Shown in pieces: positions 1 through 12,700 of a DNA stretch of 64,000 bases (positions are counted from its first letter, which is position 1; each line of letters begins with the position of its first letter). A program made the translations under genes and the position numbers. This DNA comes from Mucor racemosus (lineage: Eukaryota > Mucoromycota > Mucoromycetes > Mucorales > Mucoraceae). Below the pieces are notes generated by a model. That model did no database searches. It worked only from the letters and a program-made list of their open reading frames with translations, and was not told the origin of the DNA. The stretch spans positions 2,046,001-2,110,000 of the forward strand of contig JAPEHQ010000006.1 in assembly GCA_027405735.1 (NCBI GenBank), given 5' to 3'.

Positions 1-1841
1 ATTCAACCTGTTGTGCCTTTTATCGAAACAAATATTCAACACGAAAATTGGAGAAACCGTGAAGCCGCTGTTATGGCATTTGGTTCTATTTTAGATGGCC
101 CTGATCCAATTGTTTTGACTCCTTTGGTTGATCAGGTAAAAGCGGTTGTCAATGATGGGATATATATTGATACTAACATTTATATCTTTATTTAGGCTTT
201 ACCTACATTAATTCAAATGATGAAGGATTCCGTTGTTCATGTTAAAGATACTGTTGCTTGGACCCTTGGTCGTATTTGTGAATTACTCATTCACTGTATT
301 AAAGCTGATGTCCACTTGAATGAATTAGTATCTGCTCTTGTATATGGTCTTCAAGATAGCCCTCGTATCGTCGGTAATTGTTGTTGGGTAAGTCTGCTAG
401 CTATTGAAATATCTAAATCAAATTCTAATCCTATTCATAGTCATTGATGAATTTGGCTGAACAATTGGGTCCTTCCATTGGTGATGGTGTTCCTTCTTCT
501 CCTTTATCAGTCTATTTTGAGGGAATCATTACTGCTCTTTTGCAATTCACTGAAAGAGGTAATAACGAAGCCAACTGCAGAACATCTGCTTACGAAGCAA
601 TTTCTACCCTTGCCATGTGTTCCGCTGATGTAAGTTTGGTTTGGGATGTTGTCAATTGAACTCATTTTTTAACATTTCTGTCAATAGGATTGTATCAACA
701 CTGTGCAAAGAATTGTTTTGACCGTTTTAGATCGTTTAGAAACAACTATGGCCATGGAAAGTCAAATTCTTGATGCCGATGATAGAGCTAGCCACTCTGA
801 ATTGCAATCTAGTTTATTAGGTGTTTTGACCAACTGTATTCGTCGTCTTTCCAGAGATATTAGCCAAGTCGCTGATCGTATTATGACAGTTGTCCTTCAA
901 CTTTTGAACAACCAATCTAAGCAAGCTACTACAACTGAAGATGCTTTCTTGGCTATTGGTGCCATGACCAGCTCTTTAGAGGCTGATTTTAATAGATATG
1001 CCGAATTATTCGTACCTATTCTTTGCAACGCATTACAAAACCCTGCTGAATACCAATTATGTTTCATTGCTGTTGGCCTCATTGGCGATATTTGTCGTGC
1101 TCTTGGAAAGGATGCTGCTCCTTACTGTAATAATTTGATGCAATTGTTGGTTACTAACCTTCAATCACCTATTCTTCATCGTACTGTTAAGCCTGCTATT
1201 CTTTCATGCTTTGGTGATATCGCATTGGCTATTGGTGATGCTTTCAGTGCATATTTGGAAGTTGTGATGATGGTTTTACAACAAGCTGGCGGTATGCGTG
1301 CTGATAGAGATAATTATGAAATGATTGACTATGTCAATACTTTATATGAGGGTTGTATTGAAGCATATGTTGGTATTGTCCAAGGTTTAAATGGAACACC
1401 TCAAGGTAATATTTAGTGATTTCATTGTTTACATGAACGTTTATTAACAACTTTTTATAGCTGGTATGTTATTACCCTTCTTACCTCATGTCTTTGACTT
1501 TATGCATCTTATTGCTGTTGATCCCGACAGAACCGACTCTCTCACAAGATCTGTCATTGGTTTATTAGGGTAAATAGTAAATGAATACATGAAATGTAAT
1601 GTAATGGTTAACATTTTATGTATTTTAGTGATCTCGCAGAGACATTTGAAGGCCAATTGAAGGCACTTTTCCAACAAGAATGGGTTCCTTCTTTATTGCG
1701 TGAAGCTAGAATAAGTCGTCATTACAGTCAAACCACCAAAGAAACAGCACGTTGGGCCAAGGAGGTAATATTTGATGCAAGCTTTCTCAAAAAAGATTAT
1801 TAACCAACTTTTCATAGATGATTAAACGTGCTTGTCAATAA
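1..1841 (+). CDS. KAP95: Importin subunit beta-1 (karyopherin beta, Kap95), C-terminal 500 residues
   Basis: This is the nuclear import receptor that binds importin alpha or cargo and docks at nuclear pores. The gene enters from the left edge, so its start is missing. Exons are 1-135, 196-387, 441-629, 688-1405, 1461-1569, 1629-1764 and 1818-1841, all with GT..AG introns and matching phases; the stop is TAA at 1839. The protein is an all-helical HEAT-repeat array. Recognisable stretches include NWRNREAAVMAFGSILDGP, KDTVAWTLGRICEL and NCRTSAYEAI, and it ends AKEMIKRACQ, which matches the family's C-terminus. About 500 of the roughly 860 residues usual for the family are present. The importin call is confident; the symbol follows the yeast orthologue. 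Confidence 0.93.
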
Positions 1842-2828
1842 GCATTTTGATTCTGTTCTTTCTCTCTCACTCTCTAATACATCTTTTTTTTTTCTCTCTC
1901 TTTCTTTAATTTACTGTTGCCCTGTTTATTACCTGTCTTTTTCTTTTTTGTAAAGAAAAAGATCAACTCTTTCTTTGTATTCATAACACGACTTTATTTC
2001 TCTTTTATTTTTACTATACAAAAACAAAATCTCAAGAAATAGCTTTGATGAGCTATATATTTTTTTTTTTACACAAATTTCTAACACGCAATCTTCCCCT
2101 CAGACACAACAAACACACAAATCCACTTCCCAAATACACACAGAACACACATCCCTTTCTCACCCTCGCCCCCCCCTTAAATATATACGCTTAAATTTTT
2201 TTCCCATCTTTTCTTCAAGATGGAAAAAGAACAAAAAAAGAATAAATATCCCCCCTTACCCATACACTCAATTACATGCAGCGTTTTGTTAAAGATTTTT
2301 TTAAATATAACAAGCTTGTTTTACTTAATTATAAGAAGCTTTTCATCGTATTACTATATACCAATAGTTAGAATAATGTTTAATGACAATGCTAAATAAT
2401 TGTATCGCTTTTTTTTTTTATTTATTTAAATTATTGTATCTATTTAATTTTGATTGTAAAATACGGCCATATGGTTTTAAAAATAAAGTGATATATGCAT
2501 AATTATTACAAAACGACCATTGATTCTCGGGTTGAATAAGGCAATAAGTGTAAATATCTTTTTCGTTTGACAAGTTGTAACTAAAAGAGGGTGTGTTTTG
2601 AGGCTTCTGTTCAAACCCTTTGTGTTAAAAATAGAGTTAACTTTTGTGGCTGGTTCTAAACTACAAATCATCATATTATTACAGTATATTGGCGGAGCAA
2701 CCATAATTAATAGAAAAAGAGTAATTGAGTGAAATCTAATCAGCCTTACACTTTCTTTTAGTTTATCTGATTGTATTATATATTTATATATCATTTATCT
2801 CTTTTGAATCAATAAATACCAATAAATC
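1842..2828. other. Intergenic: importin 3' UTR and kinase promoter
   Basis: AT-rich with long pyrimidine tracts (about 1855-1930 and 2055-2075). I see no coding frame. The antisense frame at 2477-2794 has no recognisable protein character. Confidence 0.6.
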
Positions 2829-4159
2829 ATGTCGTTCTTGGACTCAATCTTTGGCGTGTTCTCGTCTTTTATGGGTTGTTGTATACCCAGCTCAAACCTC
2901 AGTATTAATGGAAGGGCTTACCGCATAATAAAATTGTTAGGTGAAGGGTAAAAGGCACTTTACTCGAGTTACAGAAGAATCAGGACTAATGAATAAATGT
3001 AATTTAGTGGGTTTTCTTTTGTTTATTTGGCTCAAGATGGTTCCGGTAATCAGTATGCCATGAAGAAAATTCGATGCACTCTAGGCACCGAAGAAGCAGA
3101 CTTGGCACAGAAAGAAGTTGATATTTACCAGTTATTTTCTCATAAAAACATCATCAAGATGGTCGTAAGGATCTCTCTTATTTCGTGGAAATATAGTATC
3201 TTGACTTAGCATAATTTATATAGGATTCTAGTACAATTACTGAACCTGATGGTAGCAAGACCATTTATATATTTTTACCATATTACAGAGTAATTTATTC
3301 TAATATCTTGGCTTAACATATATGGAAATTAACGGTTTGTTCGAATTATTAGAGAGGAAATTTACAAGATGCCATAAACAAAAACAACATGAATAAAACT
3401 CACTTCCCGGAAACTGATATGCTTCGTATGTTTAGAGAGATTTGTGTGGCAGTTGAAGCTTTACATACCTATAAAGCTCAAGGTGGAGCAAGAGTTTTGT
3501 ATGCACCTAGTCAAGTTATTTCCCCAGAGGATGAAAATAGACAAGATGAAGCTTTATTGAGTAATTCACAAGATCAACCTTCAGGTGGACAATTACAGAC
3601 AGGAAAACGAGGTGAGATGGTACCATGGGCACATAGAGACATCAAACCTGGGTAAGTTTTGTTGTTTTAAGAATGATTTAATCTAATGTTTTTCATTTGA
3701 TTTAGTAATGTTTTGATTTCGGACGATGGTGAAACACCTATACTCATGGATTTTGGGTCAGCTTGCGCTGCAAGAATTAAGATCAATACAAGACAAGAAG
3801 CATTACAACAACAGGATCTTGCCGCTGAGCAATGTACTATGCCTTATAGGGCTCCTGAATTATTTGACGTCAAGACAGGCACGTTATTAGATGAAAAAGT
3901 GGATATTTGGTCTTTGGGATGTACACTATTTGCCATGGCATATGGTCAATCACCATTTGAGGTAAACCTGGATCAAGGTGGTTCAGTTGCACTGGCAGTC
4001 TTGAATAACCAATACAAAATTCCTGAGAATTCAAATTATTCAAAAGATCTCAATGAAACAATTCAATGGATGTTGACAGCGAATCCAACAACTCGACCTA
4101 CTATTCAAGAGGTTATTGCTAAATTAGATAGTTTACTGAATAAAAGTTTAAATGAATAA
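2829..4159 (+). CDS. Serine/threonine kinase of the STK16 / Env7 (NAK-like) family
   Basis: A 364-residue kinase in five exons: 2829-2947, 3008-3164, 3224-3289, 3353-3651 and 3706-4159. Residues 36-48 form the glycine loop (LGEGGFSFVYLAQ). K59 in AMKK is the ATP lysine, HRDIKPGN (H208, D210) is the catalytic loop, DFG is D229-G231, and APELF is the activation-segment end. The N-terminus has a GCC motif (C17, C18) just before the domain, as in Env7 and STK16, which are lipid-anchored to vacuole or Golgi membranes. Palmitoylation here is inferred. About 45-50 residues (about 157-205), hydrophilic and rich in Q, S and E, are inserted just ahead of the HRD motif. The ATG at 2829 was chosen because it lies 18 codons before the GCC motif and opens a frame that splices cleanly. 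Confidence 0.9.
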
Positions 4160-4697
4160 AATTTAGGTCAAATATTTACAAGATTGTATTAATATTCCTT
4201 TGTAAAGATATTGAAATAAAGTGATATATACAGAGTAATTCCTGCGAGATGCTTGATGATGGCAAATGCTATTCGGAATCTGGAATATTTAAGCTGTAAA
4301 TTAGGTATCATTTTGGAAACATCCATGAAAGGCATAACTTTTGATTATTTTAATAAAATTAAAAAATACCTATAGGTATTTCATATAATTCAGTGGATGT
4401 TAGTGTAATTATATCAATATAATACGCTTTTAATCAAATATTAAAAACTCTTTAAAATTATGGAAATAGATTATGTGTTAAAGCTGGAGCACATGGAATA
4501 AATTGAATAAGGCGAGCCAATCTAGCTCAATTGGTATGTTTTTAAATGCAAGAAGCCATCGTATAAATCCTAAATGTTATGCTAATGGTAATCAAGTAAT
4601 TACTCATATTTCAACAAATAATTGTAAATTGTTTTATTGATTTGAGTAAAAGTAATGCTAATTTATAAATCCTCTGTTTGATGAATTAGCGTAATGA
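4160..4697. other. Intergenic between convergent genes
   Basis: AT-rich space between the kinase stop and the 3' end of the membrane-protein gene on the other strand. It contains only a tRNA-like A-box at about 4517-4536, which I do not accept as a gene. Confidence 0.5.
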
Positions 4698-7600
4698 TCA
4701 TAATATAATTCGATTTTGCTCCAAATCCACATTCTGTCCGAAACATCTCATCCATTGATCTTCAGGAACAAGCGATCCAAACAAATCTTTCATATGGTTT
4801 CCAAGCTATGATTTTTCTGTTAGTATACAGATTTAGATATTTGATATTAATAAATTTACCAATTCTAATTCACGAATGATATTCTCCATTAAAATCACAT
4901 AAGCGTAGTATACCATATAGCATTCATCTTTCTTTTCTTCTGTTAATTCATGTTCCTGAATTGACATTTCCATCACCAACGGTAATTGTTGCAATTTTTG
5001 CATCAAAAGCTGCCTAGTTTTTTCAGCAGGTGGTAAATATGGTGGTAAGGGTGTTTTCAATTGCAATGCTGAAGCCAGCAAGTAAAAATACAGAAATACA
5101 TTTCCTGCCATTTCCATAAACTCTTGAGAGGCAGGCGTTAAGAAGTTTCTTTGCACATGGACAGCCCAGACATCTTTTAGTATAACAATTCTCAATGATA
5201 ATAGCTTATCCAATATGTTTTGACAGCAAGCCAACATGGCTGAATAAGTTTTTGCTGGAAATGGACCCTTCAAACGCGGCTCGTTGGGTGCGTGAGTTAA
5301 TAAACCTTGTAGATCAAATATATTAACTTGAATTGAAAGCTCAATCTTTTGAAGTTCTGCAGCTCTGACCTTGTTTTTCCTAGACAAGATCAATGTACTC
5401 GAATCATTATAAGGGCCCATATGTTTAGGCGTTGATGTCGTTGCTTCTGGAAGATGATCTTCTGAATAAACAGAAACTAGTTGTTTATATAACCATGATA
5501 GTCTCAGCAATAGATCAGACAATCCTCTTCTTACTTCTCGCCTTGCTTCATAAGGCCATACATAAGCGGTGACAAATAATCCAAGGATTACACCAACAGA
5601 AACCGCCAAACATCGCATCCATGTTAGCTCAAATACATCAACGCTATCATCCAGGCGATGATTAAACTTGTATAGAACAATCAAATTATAAGCAAGCAAT
5701 GTGAATAGACCGAATCTTCCATGTTTGTGATGAAGAATAAGCCAGAAACTCGGGATTGAGATAATCCATGTACATAACCACAGCATGAATGAATTATCTT
5801 GAAAGATGGTATAGATGATTGCTGCTAATACACAGCCTAAAATTGTAGCTATCACTCGAAGAATAGCTCCCAAATTTGTCCCTCCTACAGTCGGTGTCAT
5901 TACTGCCATGACAGTAATCAATGTCCATTCGAGTTTAAATTCTGTGAAACAGGGTCGTGTAGCAGGAATAAATGCTAAAACAGAGATAATTTCTGCCGTC
6001 AATGTGGATTTTACTGCAAATTTAACTCGATACGTTCTGAATCCAGAAAAGAAACTCCAAAGCTTTAGCAAAAACTTTCTCACTTTAGTTTCAGGTGCAG
6101 GTGTATGCAAAGTATTGAGTGTATTATGGTTATTGGGTGTAAAACTTGCATTTGTGGGCGTATCATCATCTTCATCGTTAGCACTGTTGTAGTGGTCTAA
6201 TTTGTATTGGTTAGACACCATAAATATTAAAATAAATTGCAATAATGCTTACCACTTTTACGTTTAAAGAGGTATTTAATCCAAGGGAAAATTCTCTCAC
6301 TTTGTTCTGATTCTTCTATATCCTCAAACACATATTGCACACTCTCTACTAAAGTCATCAATTCTTTAGCAAATTCCAACAAACAAAACACAAAAAAGTA
6401 TACCAAGAAAACATCATCAGCAGCATTTTGTGTTTGTTTCAAAAAGAGTGAATTCAATTCATCAGATTTGAGATTTTGTCGTTGTTGTTTCTTGAATTTT
6501 CTTTTGTAAAAACGCATTAAAGCTTTATGCTGAGACGCTTCAAACAGCTCAATTGCGTTGGATAGATTCTGTCGCATCAATCGAAACGATGGTGTTGTTT
6601 GGGTTGTCTTTTTGGTAAATCTTGCTTGCAAATGTACAATGGTTTGTTTACATGTGTAAGCTAACGATTTCATAGGTGATCGAACAGTACGAATAAATTG
6701 AAATAAAGCACCTTCTTTTTTATCTTGGCTTGTTGTTGATGTATTTCCTTCATCATTTGCCATCGAAAAGTAGTCAGAGGGAGGAGATGTTGCTATTGTT
6801 GTCGATTGATCTCGCTTTTGCCTTTCTTTTTTCAATTCATTTTCCATTTTCTTTCGTTGAGGACCTGCTTTCACATTGAACATTTCTTTATTTGATGATG
6901 TGGACCTTTCCATTGTAGGCACTGTATTATTATTATTGATGGTGCCATAACCTGGAACTTTTGTAATGGGTGTTGTCAATGTTGTTTGATGCATAACTTC
7001 TACTTGAAGGCCACAGCTACTTTTTAAACCACCAATATGTTGTGCAAGTCTTTCAATACTTTTTACAATAGTTTTATAGCCTCGAGCATGATGTTGCATT
7101 TCTAAATTGTAAAATTCGAGATTGGCATCTTTCAGCGCTGGTTTCAAAGCTGTAAAACTAGCTCGATGCGTTTTTAATGCAGTTTCTAAAGTTTTATTAG
7201 CTGTAAATTCTGGAAGATCTGCGTCCAGTAAGAATGTTTTTGTTAATAGTTTGAGTAAAATACGAGTAGATGATAGACTTGAGTCAATATTAGTCCTAAA
7301 TTGGCCACAAGTTAGCATGAAATGGCATTTTGTAATATGTGATGCCGCCCTAAATTTGCACAAACCTTAGTTTTTTGGTTGCTGTCATTGGCCAAATCAA
7401 TACACATATAGCTACCGAAATTATGGTACCAATTGCAACAACAGCAAATGTTTCTGTAATGATATCAAGATCAAACTCTGCTTCATTTCCGGATCCTTCT
7501 CTTACAATGACAGTAAAAAGTATAATAAAAGCTAATCCTGAGGCTATCAACCAATTTAGATTTAAATATGGGTTACATGTATTTCTATAAACATTAATCA

Positions 7601-8856
7601 TACCTGTCATTACACTTGGGGTATTCAATTTGGCTTTCAAATATGATATGACGAATGTACTACCAGCAAGCCATACACCCAAAGATACACAATAAGCTAC
7701 CAATGCCATATCATTATCAAGAAAGTAATCTGTAGTATACATGCTCGCTAAACTCAACGTTAATGCGGCTAATGTGTAAAGCCAACCAAAACCAGCAGCT
7801 TCAACCATGCCGCCCACTGTTTTTGCGGGATTGAAGAACACAGTTACAGTTGCAGCCATATGACTAGCAATGTGAGTACCACATAATGCGTTTAATTGTG
7901 GTACAAAGGTGAAAAGAGACCCGATCATATATGCAAAACTACACTTTAACACCATCTTTTGTTTGTGAGATAGTGTCAAATATTGATTTTGGAATTTTGA
8001 CCAGTGTTTTGTGTATCGCTTTAAGCTTGAAGTATTAAATAGTTGTTTGTATTTTCTCCTTTTTCTATCACTGTCTTCATCGCCGTCATCATCATCATCA
8101 TCATCATCATCATCGTCATCTGAAGACGATGATAGCGATAAGGGTATATTGCTTCTTGTAGGATGATCAGCAGGTGTAGTTAGATCTTTTGACGTTGATG
8201 TGTTTCTGAATGTGATAGATGTTGGTAAAAATAAATAATCTACTAAAAAAACATACAATTTACCTATTGTTATTTCCTCGTTTTTTGGACATCCATTTGC
8301 CTAAAATTGACAAATATTCATTGTTACTGTTCTTGATTTGATTATTACTGCTATGATGAGAAGGATACAATTGCACTGTAGACAATGAAACGGTTCGCTT
8401 TTGTCTAGTGCCATCATCTAAGATCACCTCATAATCGCTTTGATTATCAAAATAGTTGGAAGATGACATTGTTCTCGATAAGTAATGTGGCGATGAAGGT
8501 GATTTTGTTGCAATTCCAACTGCTGTTTGTTCCTCTACTTGATTATCATCGTTCCAATTGTCCTCTGTTGATATGCTATTTGGTAAGGACGCTGTAAAAT
8601 ATGCAGATGATCTATAAGAAGAAGAGGAAATATCCTGATCACCAGTTTGTTGTTGGTTGTGCAGGATAGGCGGCGGTTTTGTTGTTGCTATAAAAGCATT
8701 CAATGGCTTTGATTCACCTCTATAGTTATTAAATAAGTTGGAAATTCCGGATGGTGGTGTAGCCATACTCTTTGGCTGTCTTTTATGAAAAGAAGAATCA
8801 CTGTCGTCTTCTTCAGAAGACTCTAATAAATGGAGCATTTCATTATTCTTGAACAT
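4698..8856 (-). CDS. Multipass ER/plasma membrane protein, aromatic acid exporter-like (DUF2422-DUF2421, BRE4/FUSC family)
   Basis: A 1306-residue protein from five exons read right to left: 8856-8264, 8205-7366, 7295-6253, 6196-4860 and 4805-4698. Introns are 54-70 bp and phases agree. The first ~265 residues are hydrophilic, with Ser/Asn-rich and acidic stretches including a poly-Asp run coded by GAT/GAC repeats at about 8088-8118. A first membrane block follows (7.4-7.95 kb; LKCSFAYMIGSLFTFVPQ and AAGFGWLYTLAALTLSLAS). A charged middle region comes next, then a second block of membrane helices (5.5-6.0 kb; KSTLTAEIISVLAFIPATR and LAAIIYTIFQ). The C-terminal soluble domain matches DUF2421. 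This duplicated half-module architecture is that of the fungal ArAE/BRE4 proteins, linked to brefeldin A sensitivity. The substrate is unknown. The ATG at 8856 is the first in frame. Confidence 0.85.
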
Positions 8857-9720
8857 TGTATATTATTTATTTTTGTAAATTGAATTTTAATAACCATTAA
8901 ATAAAGAATAAAAAAAAGGGGAAGGGGAGAGAAGAAGAGAAAAAGGCTTGATAAAAGTACTTCGATACCAAACGAGAACATATTCAATTTTTAAGGTACA
9001 TTTTATTCCTTGTGAACAAATCTGAGCATAAATTAAACCATTTAGAATAAGGTTATAGTAGGCTGATGTACCCCACAAAAAAAAAAAATTGCATTATTAA
9101 ATTAAACAGAAAAAGAGAAACGCAGCTTTGAACCATTGCTTCAAATTTTAATTTGCTTGGATTATTGTTTTTAATGCTGTGTGGCATGTAAATTCTATAC
9201 AAAATATTATATCTTTCTTTTTCGTCATAAAAGTAAAAATGTGATTTTGTGTTACATTAATCACAGGGATTTTATTTAGGTTGTTGTTTATTTTCAGGTA
9301 CAAATTTAGATAAGAGATTAGTGGATGAAATGGAAATAATTTATGCATTATCGCATATAAATCTCTTGGTATTATTTCTCTAGTTTTCTGCCTATAGCCA
9401 AAATCTAGAATGCTGAATATCATGCATGTATTCATACGCCGATTTTCACTGATTATATCCTTTTGCATAGTAATATAATCTAATGATATCATTCCAACCA
9501 GAGCTTTGGTTTGTGCTACTGTATAAGGGGTTATATTTTCCAGGCAAAAACCAACTGTAAAGATATGTGTATTCTATATTTGGCCCCGAGAATGAGAACG
9601 CGGGAAAGCCCTATTATAAATGCATTTGATTTTAGTCGCAATGTCGCAACATCGTTAGATAATTCCAAATTAGTCTTGAGAAAAAATTGCTATATTTTAA
9701 ATTCGTAGGCTCAATTATTA
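8857..9720. other. Intergenic: promoter side of the membrane-protein gene
   Basis: AT-rich with a G/A-rich stretch near 8905-8945. The open frames at 8887-9078 and 9148-9492 on the minus strand are short and show no recognisable protein. Confidence 0.5.
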
Positions 9721-12700
9721 AATTTACAAAGTGTATGCCCAAATTATTTAGCAAATATTGAGTATATATATTTAAATTTAAGGCATTTTGGTAAACTGTA
9801 CCTGTTATAAGTGCTTAATTCCATAAATTAAATACAAAACAGAGATGAATATTAGTTAAGCTTTGGCTTGAAAACCTTTACTTCTGTGGGCTAGGCTTGT
9901 TACTGGAAATGTTGCTAGATTTAGTTGCTGATACATTTAAACAATGAAACGCATGCAGAAGACATGAAATGGGTGGGTTATTGTAAGTACTGGAGTGGCC
10001 TTTGTTGCTACGATGTACGGTGATTAAGCCTATTTCAATAAATTTGTTTCTTTACAGAACATCTAATAGTAAAAAATAGTTTTTTATGTATTTTTTTTTA
10101 TTATAGAAACCAAAACGCTAAACTTCATAACCATTTATTACTTTTTAATTACTTAATCAATGAAAAATAATATATTCACTTTACAAAATTTCATCTAGGT
10201 TGATTAAAGTTACACACTTTATTTGACAAACTTGATTAATGGTCTTATATATTCAGAAAAGGTTACATTTCATACGTTAAAATGGATTTTGTATTTTTTT
10301 TGTAGGTATCTAGTCAAGCAAAATTTAGATTTTCAAAAAATTGAATTTTCATAGTTTTCAATCTTCAACATCAGAGCGTGCTCTCTTTTCTATAACTAAC
10401 CTCATAATAAATATTTTTTAAGATATACCCTAGACACTACTAAATAGGAATAAATTGATCGCATTATGCTACCTATCCCTAAATTTATTTTATATCTCAT
10501 GAAAGACTCAGAAACGCGTAAAATTCACTGCTTTTCCCTTGAAAACTGGGTCTCATTTTTCATCTCTGCTCTACTTTTTGTTTTCACTAAATAACACCAA
10601 GAAAAAAATATATGACAATGTACCTGAGATGCTCACCTGTAATCTAAAAACAAGTATCTGAAAATATCCTACTTTTTACAGTTGGTATTAATTTTTCAGT
10701 GCTAAGGTTTCAGATTTTTTACGCGTATTTCACTGCTAATGGATTAAAAACTTTGAGGCTTCATATCTCCAGAAAAAATTAAGCTATACTAACACTTTTT
10801 AATAATAAAATTTACTTACTTTAAAGTGCTCTATAACATATTTGAATATAAAAAAATTCCGAGCACCTTTATTTTTTTTTCATTTTTTTTGATATTTCTA
10901 TAGTAGGTTTCAAAATATTGGCTAAATTGAGCAATATTTTTTTTGCATTCATATCATCAAGTTCGTTAAGCTCTCTCGGACCCAATTTAGAGTTTTTTAA
11001 GATATTGATTTTTCGTGGAGATATTATAAAAAATGTGTACAAAAAGGTACCTCCATTTCTAGCTTCCATTTTTCCCTTATATACCCTTGCAGTGGAATTA
11101 CATACTAAAAACGCTTGATAAAATAAAAACAACCTAAATTTCAAGTGTCGCTCATAAAATATGATGCCACTTGAAATGTGAACAACGATAATAAACAAAC
11201 ACTTCAATTGAACACAATAACAAACGCATGCTAAAAATATGAAATACCCTTTTTGAACCATACATGTCGTGTAGATGATAGCACCCTTGATCACGGCGCA
11301 ATCAATTACACAAATGACATATATATCAAAACAGGATTCTATCCAAATCAATAATGATAATAAACAAAGATATCAATTTAGTCAACTACTCATCTATATC
11401 GTAGTTGCACTATCAATATAAATAAGATTCAAGCATATAAAAACTACCCCTTAAAAATCAAGGTTACATAAAATAGATATAACAGAAATAAACAAAAACA
11501 ACCATTTTCCAAAAGGTCGATATTGTCACACTTGACATACAATCCCTTATGGTCAATGCTCTATACAATTTACCCCTTAAAATATCAAATCAATAACAAT
11601 GTACTCAAAACTGGAAGATTACTAAATATACATCCATTCAAGTCTGATGGTATCCAAGTTCTCCAAATCACTATAAATACCCTCATACTTTTCAATTATT
11701 TTAACTCTTGAGAAATCTTTTGTAATAAAAACTTTAGCTGATTATAATTGTATTTCTACTGCTTTTATTTTTATATTTTTTTTATTTTAGTAAATAACAT
11801 CGTAATTTACTGCAACCCTCATCCCAAATTCTGAATCTGAAAAAAAAAGTTACAAAAATCTTATTTTCTCTACGAAGACTGCAGCTAGAAGGTTCCGCAA
11901 TGGCTTAATCGATAGATAATTTTGTTGCGCATTATTTCCAAAAATTATTTTTTAAACATGTTTATAAAAAGTGATGTATATCTTCAAAAAACCTCCAAAA
12001 TTTCAATTGCATTTTACGCAAAATTTAATGTAAAATGTTTATCTGGATTTTATTGAGATGGATGTAGAATTTAAAACTGTACAAAAACTACTTAGTATAC
12101 TAGGTCGACTTACTTTGCAGTTCATGAGCAATGAAACGATTTTATTTTTTTCATCATTTTTCGTCCTTTTTTTGAAATAAATTTTGGAACCCAGTTATGA
12201 TAAGCTGTAAGCTGTGATATCGACTATTATTTTGATTATCTCGATGAAAAATCAATATTTTTGGCCGAAACAAAAAATACAGAGTAGCTTATAGTTGGAT
12301 CGATCTTGTGAAGACAAAAAGTTAAACCTCAATTCAGGTATTTAATTTTTAATAATCAATTGTATGTCAAACTTGGTCAATTTCTTTGGTCAATTTCGGT
12401 CAATATCTGGCCAGTGCACGTATATTCTGGTATTAATATATCTATTTTCCAAAAAATATCAATGGCCTATGGAGTGAAGATACATGTTATTTAAATATTT
12501 TACATGATTCGATTTAATATTGGACAAAAACATTCGAAAACCATTTAATAACCATCTGAAACCTACTGTTTACAACCGTAAAAAATCGATAACAAAACCT
12601 CTATCTCAGCGAATTTTGACTCTAATGACTTCCAACTTTACATGAGAGTAGGGGCACATCTTTGACATGCAGATCTCAAAGAGCAACATTCACAACCTAC

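Noticed and set aside
4510..4580. tRNA-like segment with an A-box resembling TAGCTCAATTGGTA
   Set aside because: The downstream half lacks a proper B-box (GTATAAATCC instead of GGTTCGAATCC), and no acceptor stem pairs. At best it is a decayed tRNA relic.
10869..11351. 160-codon minus-strand frame
   Set aside because: It crosses the junction between repeat R1 and the inserted LTR at 11088, so it cannot be an original gene.
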